44,279 nucleotides of DNA from Pseudooceanicola nanhaiensis (GTDB lineage: Bacteria; Pseudomonadota; Alphaproteobacteria; Rhodobacterales; Rhodobacteraceae), in contig NZ_JAIUZP010000020.1 in the NCBI RefSeq assembly GCF_020171315.1, forward strand, positions 1 to 44,279, read 5' to 3'. Both the position numbers and the translations under genes were made by a program. Shown here one piece after another: positions 34,225 to 41,697 of the stretch (its first letter is position 1; every line of letters begins with the position of its first letter). The notes under the pieces were generated by a model. It was not told the DNA's origin and did no database searches. It saw nothing but the letters and a program-made list of their open reading frames with translations.

Positions 34225-36438
34225 TTGAAGTACACGCTCAAAAGCCGCAAATCGCTATGGAATCTTATTTCTTTGTGCATATTTTTCGGTCTTGCGCCTC
34301 GGGTCGGATTGACCGAAGGGGCAAGCCTGAGCTGGGAGGTGGCGAACCGTTTTGGCCCGTTCGAGGCCTACCGGGATATCGGGAAAGACCCTGTCGCAAT
34401 CTTCAACATTTGGAAAATGAATCCCAACAAGCGGTTTGAAGACTGGCACAGGGATCTATGGCAAAGTCACGAGGACAACGGTTCAGATACATTCGTCTCT
34501 CCCTACGCCGAGCTCATCAGAGCCGCACCAGACAACCGAAAAAATGCGCTTTGGGACTCGGTCAAGGATATGCACCGGGAAAGGATCGCGGCACTCGCCC
34601 GCGGCCGCGGTCCTATCAAGATCAGCGCGACGTCGGTCATCACCGCAGAAAGCTGCGTTTGGCAATTCGAAGGTCATGAAGCACAAACCGCGCCCTGCCA
34701 GAATCATATGTTCGAGGTCGATCTCAGCGATCCGGCCGGCATGCTCGTGGTAAAATCGCATGACGGCGTTCAATCGGCTGAAGCAAGGATCGAGGTGAAG
34801 CACCGTCTGATAGTCGGGCTTGGCGAAAGCTATTCGGCGGGTCAAGGCAACCCAGATATCCCCGCTCGCTGGGCGGCGTGGACGCCTGAGACGAGGCCTG
34901 AAACGCTGGATGTAAACTGGCTCAAGAAACCGAGAAAATTTCTCGAAAATGGTTCAGCCGAAGCGCGCTGGCTCGATGCTGAATGCTATCGGAGCTTTTT
35001 CAACTACGAGACGCTGACCGCCCTCAAAATCGCTTCTGACGAGCCCCACAGCTTTGTCAGCTTCCTGCATTACGCCTGCTCCGGGGCCGAGGTCTTTGAC
35101 GGGCTATTGAATCCCCAAGGGATCCCGAAAGACTCGAACCGTGCGAACGATTTTGGTCAGAAGGAAAAGCCTTCCTGGTATCACGCGCGCTCTCAATTAC
35201 ACTCGATGATCATGGATCTCTGCTCGAACCCCGGTGACGTGCGCCCTTACCCTCGGGTCCTGCGGGACAAACTCATTCCGCGCAACCAGTCACACCTACG
35301 ACATGCTTTTCTTCGTCATAACAATTTCACCGGTGAGGTGGAGCCAAGGCATATCGATGGTAGCTTCAAGACACGGACTTACGCCGCACACAGAAACTCT
35401 GATGAGTGGGGCGATAAGGTTGGCGAGGCCTATCCTACTGATGGGCTACCGGCATGCGACGGCCAGCTCGCGAAGCCAGACCTGGTGCTCCTGGGAATTG
35501 GAGGAAATGATGGAGGCTTTGAATCCATCGTTCGCTACTATGTCGTGCCAAACACATATAAGATGGGCATATTTAATTACATCGCCGCAGGCGAAATCTG
35601 CCCCCAATCTCGCAACTTGGGGATAAATAAGGTTGCTCGCCGGGCCTGCGGATTAAAACCCTACAATACCGGCGCACTCGTGCCCGGGACCAAGAATTGG
35701 CGATGTGCAAACAGTCGATGCCAGCCTCTGCAGGAAAGGCTCGTGATCGCTTACGAGGCCATCATAAATCTTACGGGGATCACTGCGGATCGCCTCGTCA
35801 CGCCCGTCTATCCCGACCCGTTCCGGTCCAGCGATCTACCTTTGATCCCGCTCGATGAGGAATTGCCGAACTACGCGGGTCTTAGGGAGAAAGGACGTGG
35901 GCCCGTTCTACAGCACGGCAAGGACGGCGCAGCGGCTGGAGGGCAAGCCCCCAATCCGCTCAGTCAGTGGAATGCTGCAGCTCTCGGTTTAGGCAAGGCG
36001 CGCCCAATCGCACGGGAATGGAGCTTCGACATTACTCGTCAGGAAGCGGAGTTGATCTTGCGCGAGGCCGAGGGCATCCGCTCCCAACAACGCGACGCAG
36101 CGAAACGTACCGGGGTTTCGCTGGTACTCGGCACGCGTGACTCGTTCTTGTCATCCCCATGGACCGCCGGACAACACGGCCAGCTTGCGAATGCACCGCC
36201 ACCGAACAACTGGGACCCTTCTGAATGGGAACCCTACGCTTACGAGGCCCGCGCGCGCGCCGCACGCACATACAATGACTCCGTTATGACGCAACAGGAT
36301 TTGGACGAAGAGGTCGATTTCCGCGGCGCTGCCCACCCCAACTTGACCGGACACAGACTGCTAGCTCAAACCATATCACCTTGCGTCACCGCCATCCTCA
36401 ATGAAAAAGGAACCGCGCCCTGTCGCGAAAGACACTAA
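34225..36438 (+). CDS. Secreted SGNH-like hydrolase
   Basis: 737 residues with an N-terminal export signal (KSLWNLISLCIFFGLAPRVGLTEG). GDSL/SGNH blocks are readable: block I GLGESYSAGQGNPD with Ser202 as candidate nucleophile (Glu201 replaces the usual Asp), a CYRS...ACSGAEVFDGLL region, block III GIGGNDGGF (Gly426-Asp429), and His704 in RGAAHPNLTGH. The usual Asp three residues before this His is absent; Asp698 is six before. Start is TTG 34225 after AGGTGA; no upstream ATG fits. Its DNA is lower in GC than the plasmid backbone. Two secreted/membrane genes follow in the same direction. Likely an esterase or carbohydrate deacetylase outside the cytoplasm; substrate unknown. Confidence 0.75.
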   Translation: MKYTLKSRKSLWNLISLCIFFGLAPRVGLTEGASLSWEVANRFGPFEAYRDIGKDPVAIFNIWKMNPNKRFEDWHRDLWQSHEDNGSDTFVSPYAELIRAAPDNRKNALWDSVKDMHRERIAALARGRGPIKISATSVITAESCVWQFEGHEAQTAPCQNHMFEVDLSDPAGMLVVKSHDGVQSAEARIEVKHRLIVGLGESYSAGQGNPDIPARWAAWTPETRPETLDVNWLKKPRKFLENGSAEARWLDAECYRSFFNYETLTALKIASDEPHSFVSFLHYACSGAEVFDGLLNPQGIPKDSNRANDFGQKEKPSWYHARSQLHSMIMDLCSNPGDVRPYPRVLRDKLIPRNQSHLRHAFLRHNNFTGEVEPRHIDGSFKTRTYAAHRNSDEWGDKVGEAYPTDGLPACDGQLAKPDLVLLGIGGNDGGFESIVRYYVVPNTYKMGIFNYIAAGEICPQSRNLGINKVARRACGLKPYNTGALVPGTKNWRCANSRCQPLQERLVIAYEAIINLTGITADRLVTPVYPDPFRSSDLPLIPLDEELPNYAGLREKGRGPVLQHGKDGAAAGGQAPNPLSQWNAAALGLGKARPIAREWSFDITRQEAELILREAEGIRSQQRDAAKRTGVSLVLGTRDSFLSSPWTAGQHGQLANAPPPNNWDPSEWEPYAYEARARAARTYNDSVMTQQDLDEEVDFRGAAHPNLTGHRLLAQTISPCVTAILNEKGTAPCRERH

Positions 36439-36811
36439 CATTGTCTAGCGCGCACCAGAACGGAAGCTCGGAGCTCAAACCGTGACGGTCGTACTTTCCG
36501 CGGCCCGGTGTTTCGGGCAGGGTCGCGAACCGCCGGAAGCGCTCGATAACATCGATAAGAGGCCCACTAAGTCTGGCCCAATGGGCAAACACTCAGCCTT
36601 TTCAATGCCGGGTTGTCATACTTGGCCCTTTTTGTCACCATGCCGAAACTGCTCCGTTTGCGGCCGTGGTGCCAAACGCGAATTGCACTTTTCGAAGCCT
36701 CCAAAGATTAAGTATGTATATTATCAAGTGGAAATCCGGACTTCCTCAGTTCTAAGAGAGACATGCACCCTTGAACAAAGTGCCTTCAGTGGTCGATAAT
36801 TGGATTGTGAA
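36439..36811. other. Intergenic region with a possible promoter
   Basis: 373 bp between the SGNH-like gene and the next gene. TTGCAC (36683-36688), 17 bp, GATTAA (36706-36711) followed by AT-rich sequence may be a promoter for the next two genes. No gene is seen. Confidence 0.35.
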
Positions 36812-37495
36812 ATGGAACGAATTATTCTGGTTGCTGTAGGCATCGTAGCAGGCGTCCTCGGATACTTTGCGATCTTTGATCGAGGCCTTGGGCCAGCTCC
36901 CACTGTTGAAGGCGGTGTAACGATTTCACCTCCCACCTTCCGCTCCGTATTGACTGTAGCCACGCTGCATGCCGACAGTTTCGTGATTGCAAGAATGCCA
37001 GGTCCATCCGTCGGGGGGCGAGATTACACCGCCAACTACATGATATCCTGGAAAGACACCGTACAGCTGGGTGTGGACTTTGCAGGATACGATTGGGACG
37101 AGGAGATCAGTAAGGAAGAGCGAATAGACGGCATCCTAGAAGTGTCTGCCGTCCTACCTGACTTGAAGGTTCAATTTCCCAACACTGGAGCCGAACCTCA
37201 CGGGAGGTTCCTTTCGAAAACCCTTGGCGATAGGGATGAAGAATTGCCTGAAATTGCTAAGAAATTCGTCCAGCAGGTACAGGACTGCGTGCGCCAATCG
37301 GTATGGGCCGACCCCGGCGTCGTTTCTCATGCTGTGGAGCAGATCGAAAACATGTTCCGAGTCGGTGCGCCGTCCGGTGTCACCGTTAAATTCAATCTAG
37401 CGTTCGCCAATGAAGCCTTCATAGATTCGAACGTTGCTACCGCTAGGGCGGCGGCGAGCAACGGCTGCTCTCATATTGAAGACTGGAATGACTGA
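36812..37495 (+). CDS. Membrane-anchored protein of unknown function (DUF4230-like?)
   Basis: 227 residues: one N-terminal membrane helix (ERIILVAVGIVAGVLGYFAIF) then an extracytoplasmic domain. The segment TVQLGVDFAGYDWDEEIS...ISAVLP-type pattern (actual GILEVSAVLPDLKVQFPN) recalls DUF4230 proteins, but I cannot confirm this. The start ATG 36812 places the helix at the very N-terminus; the ribosome site is poor. It overlaps the next gene by one base (TGATG), so the two are probably made together. Confidence 0.65.
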   Translation: MERIILVAVGIVAGVLGYFAIFDRGLGPAPTVEGGVTISPPTFRSVLTVATLHADSFVIARMPGPSVGGRDYTANYMISWKDTVQLGVDFAGYDWDEEISKEERIDGILEVSAVLPDLKVQFPNTGAEPHGRFLSKTLGDRDEELPEIAKKFVQQVQDCVRQSVWADPGVVSHAVEQIENMFRVGAPSGVTVKFNLAFANEAFIDSNVATARAAASNGCSHIEDWND

Positions 37496-38340
37496 TGCGA
37501 TCTTTGCATAACGCTGGATACAGAACCTCCCGTTGGCGCCGCATTCTTCGAGGTCATGAGAGGCCGTTGCAAATGATATTATTGGGGGCATTAATTGTAG
37601 TAGTGCTAGGGGTTTATTCCGGCGCTGCCTTCGCTGATCGATACCGCGTAGAAGGCAACGCGCCGAATTGGTGTGAGATGGCAGCAAAGTATCTTGAGCC
37701 TGTAGGGGGGCGCCCATCTTTCAAGTGCGCCGAAGATGGCACCATGATAGCGGGAAAGAAGTCCCTTTGCATCCGCCTGAACAACTACGCCTGCATATGG
37801 CAGCGCAGCTCAACGTGGCCAGGGTCAGATATAAGGCCGGGCAACACCGGGGCCCATGACGGAAAGGGGGGCGACAACGGACATTCCGTCTTCCGCTCCC
37901 CGATCTATTCTCTGGCAGCGAAATTTCACTGGTTTGCAAGCAAGAGCGACGCCAGCGCATTGGCAATGGCTGAAATCTACTTGCCGTGGTGTGACACGCT
38001 CGGCTCCGTCAAGCACCGAGGCAATTTTTTCAGGTCTTGCGATTTAAGGGCATCCGAGCGCAAGACGGGCCGATCATATTGTGAGAAACCATCTAGCGGC
38101 ACGCCGAACCAAGGGCAGTGCGAAGCATGCAACTGCCCGTCTGTTCTCGCCCGCGAATGGGTCAAGGGGAGTGACGTCAAAGTCACGGACCAGCTTCCGT
38201 TGATTGATGCCAATGGACATCCGACTGATCTCTTGGTGGAAATCGCGCTCAGGAACTCGGTGAACGAAACTGGCGGGTATCGCCCAAATGCCCAGGCGGT
38301 CGCTGAGGCGAAAGCGTTATACGCCGAGTTATACAAGTAG
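37495..38340 (+). CDS. Secreted Cys-rich protein of unknown function
   Basis: 281 residues. A basic N-terminus of about 27 residues leads to a hydrophobic segment (MILLGALIVVVLGVYSGAAFA), a signal peptide or anchor. The mature part has about ten cysteines, including YLPWCDTLGS, RSCDLR and QCEACNCPS, suggesting disulphides in the periplasm. A Gly/His/Asp-rich stretch (NTGAHDGKGGDNGHSVFRSPIYSLAAKF) is its most distinctive part. I do not recognise a characterised family. It starts on the last base of the preceding stop codon and closes the low-GC trio with the SGNH-like protein. Confidence 0.65.
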   Translation: MRSLHNAGYRTSRWRRILRGHERPLQMILLGALIVVVLGVYSGAAFADRYRVEGNAPNWCEMAAKYLEPVGGRPSFKCAEDGTMIAGKKSLCIRLNNYACIWQRSSTWPGSDIRPGNTGAHDGKGGDNGHSVFRSPIYSLAAKFHWFASKSDASALAMAEIYLPWCDTLGSVKHRGNFFRSCDLRASERKTGRSYCEKPSSGTPNQGQCEACNCPSVLAREWVKGSDVKVTDQLPLIDANGHPTDLLVEIALRNSVNETGGYRPNAQAVAEAKALYAELYK

Positions 38341-38405
38341 TCTCATTTGCTAAGTAGGGAGAGAGCCTTCTGATGGGTGTTCAGCTCCCCATCTGCTGGC
38401 GCTGA

Positions 38406-38422
38406 GGTCCGCGTAGCGGACC
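38406..38422. terminator. Short perfect hairpin between trio and integrase
   Basis: GGTCCGC-GTA-GCGGACC, 7-bp arms with a three-base loop, in the gap between the convergent Cys-rich protein and recombinase genes. It could end either transcript; no U-run follows. A recombinase core site is an alternative reading. Confidence 0.4.
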
Positions 38423-38526
38423 TGCTGAGTGCATGGCTCGAATGTCAGCTACGGGCCGTGACCGGTCATCCGCTGCGCCTGGCACGAAGGTCGGCTTTGG
38501 GCCGCTAGTGACGACGGCCCTCTCAG

Positions 38527-39159
38527 TCAGATTTCAATGCTTTCGGAGATGGCGAGTGCGTCTTCTAGGTCCACTCCCAGATACCGTACCGTGCTGTCCA
38601 TCTTGGTATGTCCGAGCAGCAGCTGAACGGCCCGAAGGTTCCCTGTCTTCCGATAGATCTCCGCGACTTTCGTTCGCAGCATGGAGTGTGTGCCGTAGGA
38701 GGTCGGTTCCAGACCGATGGAGCACACCCATTTGCGGACGAGACGGGCATATTGTCTGGTCGAGATGTGCAGGCGTTCATGCAGGCGACCGGGCCAGAGA
38801 TATTCAGAGCCGACCATTATCGGTTCCTCCATCCAGCGCGACAGTGAGATCCGCGTGCCATCCGTGATCTCGAACCTGACCGGCCGCAGGGTCTTGCTTT
38901 GAATGATGGAGGCACGCTCCCGGACCTGGCCAGTCGCGTAGACGTCGGCCACTTTCAGTTTCACCAAGTCGCAGCCACGGAGCTTGCTGTCGATTGCGAG
39001 GTTAAAGAGGGCTAGGTCGCGATGGTTCCCGGCGATCTCCAGGCGAACACGGATGGCCCATACATGCTTAGGCAGAAGTGGGCGTTTCTGGCCGATCCGG
39101 CGCCCCTTGTTCCAAGCGGGGCGGCAAGCGCGAATGGCAGGCAAGTTGGCAATAGGCAT
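38527..39159 (-). CDS. Short tyrosine-type recombinase/integrase
   Basis: 210 residues, catalytic domain only, as in a group of small integrases common on Rhodobacterales plasmids. Arg61 lies in SKLRGCDL, His184 in LLGHTKMDST and Tyr193 in VRYLG. The His-x-x-Arg motif reads HSML (158-161), with Leu161 where the catalytic Arg belongs, then Arg162. One base change (CGG to CTG) would explain this, so the enzyme may be inactive or weak. ATG 39159 is preceded by GGGAG eight bases away; the longer upstream frame is non-coding or remnant sequence. Confidence 0.85.
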   Translation of the reverse strand: MPIANLPAIRACRPAWNKGRRIGQKRPLLPKHVWAIRVRLEIAGNHRDLALFNLAIDSKLRGCDLVKLKVADVYATGQVRERASIIQSKTLRPVRFEITDGTRISLSRWMEEPIMVGSEYLWPGRLHERLHISTRQYARLVRKWVCSIGLEPTSYGTHSMLRTKVAEIYRKTGNLRAVQLLLGHTKMDSTVRYLGVDLEDALAISESIEI

Positions 39160-39379
39160 GGTCGATTCTCCCGCCACCTCGCCCAGCCTCGACACCAACC
39201 CGATGTTGGTAACAGAGTGTACCACACGGAGCGAGCGCGCCACGCAGAGCCACTCCGAGCCCAAAGCCGACCCACACATCACCTGTTCAATCACATCAGC
39301 GGCAGTCCGTAAGACCATAGCGGTGATGTTCCGCATCCAGACGCTCGGTCCCGCAGCACTGGGCCGAGCCGTATTGGCG

Positions 39380-39652
39380 TCAGGCAGCCTCGGCAGCGGT
39401 GACGCCTTCTTCCCCCAGATGCGTCGTGAAAAACGGAACGATCTTCTCCATCGCCAGGGCGACCGGCTCTTCCCGATCGTAAAGGTCGTAGTGGGACCAA
39501 TCCTGCAGTTCGACAAGCTGCCGGTCCTTTTAGGCCATCGCGCGGCCGTAGATGTCCAAAGCGTCCCGATAGGCCTCGAAGGCGCCGACCTTCTTGCCGA
39601 TGACAACGATCATCGGCTGAGTCATCCCCGCCTCGCGTACCGTATCAAGGCT
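39380..39652 (-). pseudogene. Alpha/beta-hydrolase C-terminal remnant
   Basis: One minus-strand frame reads SLDTVREAGMTQPMIVVIG, then KKVGAFEAYRDALDIYGRAMA, a TAA stop (39530-39532), then KDRQLVELQDWSHYDLYDRE and EPVALAMEKIVPFFTTHL before a TGA at 39380. The DWSHYDLYD part with its His and the following FF-x2-HL end are typical of the C-terminus of YcjY/dienelactone-hydrolase-like alpha/beta hydrolases. The N-terminal two thirds with the nucleophile are missing and there is an in-frame stop, so this is a decayed fragment beside the recombinase. Confidence 0.6.
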
Positions 39653-39802
39653 GCCGCAGGATCACGCCGGCCCATTCGGCCACAGACTTCGACCGTCTGA
39701 GGAAGCCAGCTTCATCGTCGCTCCGATCCACTCCCTGCCCTGCCTGAGCAGCGAGGTATCAGCTCGCGCAACGGGCCTCTAACCTCTGAAGCTCTCCCCG
39801 GC

Positions 39803-40057
39803 TCACCCCCACCCACTCTCTTGGCTCATCCGTTTCAATCGCCGCAACAAGTCGGCGAGTGACTTGGTCTCCAACGATCTGGCGCCGTGGACATATTGAC
39901 CATGGTCGGGCCCTCTTGGGGCTCCGCCCCCTGCCCCGTGGATACGACACACGTTCCAACCTTTGACGGCCGGGGCACGGCAGGGCTGGCCGCTTCGCTT
40001 GCTTGTCGCGGAACAGCGCGGCGCGGCATGGGCCCTTTGCATGGGGTTAGCGCTCAT
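39803..40057 (-). CDS. Small Cys/His-knuckle protein (HGG-motif type)
   Basis: 84 residues. The pattern RCSATSKRSGQPCRAPAVKG followed by WNVCRIHGAGGGAPRGP gives three Cys and one His in zinc-knuckle spacing. The same layout is found in small proteins of alphaproteobacterial phages and plasmids. A basic C-terminal helix (LADLLRRLKRMS) follows. ATG 40057 overlaps the end of the preceding gene by 11 bp, implying coupling. It may bind DNA; no function is known to me. Confidence 0.7.
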   Translation of the reverse strand: MSANPMQRAHAAPRCSATSKRSGQPCRAPAVKGWNVCRIHGAGGGAPRGPDHGQYVHGARSLETKSLADLLRRLKRMSQESGWG

Positions 40058-40589
40058 CTGCTTTTGCCCCCCCTGCCCCGCCGACCGCACCAACGATCGC
40101 CTGACCTCCGTCATTGACGTGGACATGCTCGATCCGCACGGTCTGAGAGCCGCCACCGCGCATCCGGCGCAGCGCTTCAAGTTGCCGCAGGAACGTCGTC
40201 TGCGCCGAGAGCATCATCTTCATGTACGTCGGGTTTAGCGTCTTGCTCGAGTTCAGCGAAAAGGCCGCACGCGTCATCGCCGCGTGGGTTGTGACCATCT
40301 GAAGCTGCAACATCGCTTCGAACGCGCTCTGCGGCTTTTCCTCGATGCCGACGAACGTTGCCATCTCTCGATAAGGAGCACCTTCGGGCCCCAGGGCGAG
40401 GATCGAACTCTGGAAAAGCGCATGCGCCATTTCCGCCGTTTCGACCCCGTAAAGCTCCGCTAGCTCTTCGTCCGTCGGCATCTGAATATCGGTCGGGTTT
40501 TCCCCACTCGCAGTGATCTTGGGCGGCCTCGGGCGGCGTCGTTTTGATTTCAGAGCGTTCTTGTGATCACCGCTACGGCTAGGTGTCAT
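40047..40589 (-). CDS. Conserved hypothetical phage/plasmid-type protein
   Basis: 180 residues. A very basic N-terminus (HKNALKSKRRRPRPPK) is followed by a helical region (QSAFEAMLQLQMVTTHAAMTRAAFS, then MKMMLSAQTTFLRQLEALRRMRGG) and a Gly/Ala-rich tail. ATG 40589 has AAGGA seven bases upstream. It lies between the primase-helicase and the Cys/His-knuckle gene in one minus-strand run. The basic tail and helical core would suit a DNA-binding accessory or packaging-type protein, but I cannot assign a family. Confidence 0.7.
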   Translation of the reverse strand: MTPSRSGDHKNALKSKRRRPRPPKITASGENPTDIQMPTDEELAELYGVETAEMAHALFQSSILALGPEGAPYREMATFVGIEEKPQSAFEAMLQLQMVTTHAAMTRAAFSLNSSKTLNPTYMKMMLSAQTTFLRQLEALRRMRGGGSQTVRIEHVHVNDGGQAIVGAVGGAGGAKADER

Positions 40590-40626
40590 CTGGTTTTCCT
40601 TGCTCAGACGATTGGCGGGAAAATTG

Positions 40627-41697
40627 TCATCGTGTGTGCGCTTGAGCGGGAGGCCCCCGCGAGCCATTCGCACCGCGCCCGCAACACCATGCGCCCTGAG
40701 CAGCATGGCGATGGGTAAGACCCCTGTCTTGGGCCGTCATCAGACATTCACGTGGATATCTCGGCATCAGCGATGCTTTCGCCGCCCGCGACCCGGTGCG
40801 ATGACCCGTGGTTCCATGCGCCTGTGTCGGCGCGGTGGCGACACATTCGTCAGCCGGGACCACCGCTGCGGGTTCGGACGTTCCTGCGCAGGAGGAGAGT
40901 TCCTTCCATCGCATCTCAGGCCCGTAGGCGCTGGAGATGATTTCGGACAGATCGCCATCACGTAGAACGAGCGCCTTGCACCATCGGCCACGTTCTCCAC
41001 TCGTCTTCAGCTCGACGACCCGACTATTCGCCCCCAAGCCGTCTATAGAGATATTACCGGTGTGAGGTGGAATTAGCGCCGCTCGACCACCATCCCGGTT
41101 CAGGAAGTTCTCTGCAGCTTTCTCCGACCGAAAAGTCTCTGGCGCATCTGTCGCCAAACCACGGGGCGACAGCCTCAGGATCCCCGTCTTGAGCCCGGCT
41201 TCATCCACCCCTCTTTGGGCTCGAGATGGTATCAAGTCATCCCACGTCGCGTGGCGGCTGACCTTCAGGCCAGGGATCGGGAGCTTCGAAACGAGAATGA
41301 CCCGTTTCGGTGAGGTCGAAGTCGACAGGCGCAAACGTTCAACGGCCTGCAACGTGGCAAGTTCGCGGGTCTGCAGCTGGATTTCCCGAATGCGGGCATC
41401 TCGACGCGCGGGGGCCGTCACTGTGCCCGTCTCATCGCCGGCCATCTCGAGCTGAAGCTCCAACCGGGGAACTGGATTTGTCACAGAGCGGTCCGAGAAA
41501 TCGAGCTCTTCGCCGCGATCACCAAAAACCGCGCGGGTCAGCCCTTCAAGCTCGGCATGAGGCAGTTCCTCGCGTCCAAGGACGATGACCGTGTCGTGCT
41601 CTCGAAAACAATTCAGCCCGCGTGGCAGGACCGAACCATGCCCAGTCGACACCGAACGCCCGATGGCCCAACTCCATGGAACGGCCTTCCAGCCCAC
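40627..41697 (-). pseudogene. C-terminal part of the primase-helicase, in shifted frame
   Basis: A 356-codon frame opening at a GTG. Its first 80 residues (GHGSVLPRGLNCFREHDTVI, VLGREELPHAELEGLTRAVFG) look like the helicase C-terminal segment expected after VVTSKSIARG in the larger frame upstream. The rest (RVILVSKLPIPGLKVSRHATWDDLIPSR and beyond) has no other counterpart. The larger frame instead runs into about 40 unrelated residues. A single-base or two-base indel between about 41640 and 41740 would join the two. No ribosome site precedes the GTG. If the indel is real this part is not translated as an active domain. Confidence 0.65.

Noticed and set aside
39160..39606. Longer recombinase beginning at 39606
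   Set aside because: The upstream part covers the alpha/beta-hydrolase remnant in another frame, while a good ribosome site precedes ATG 39159.
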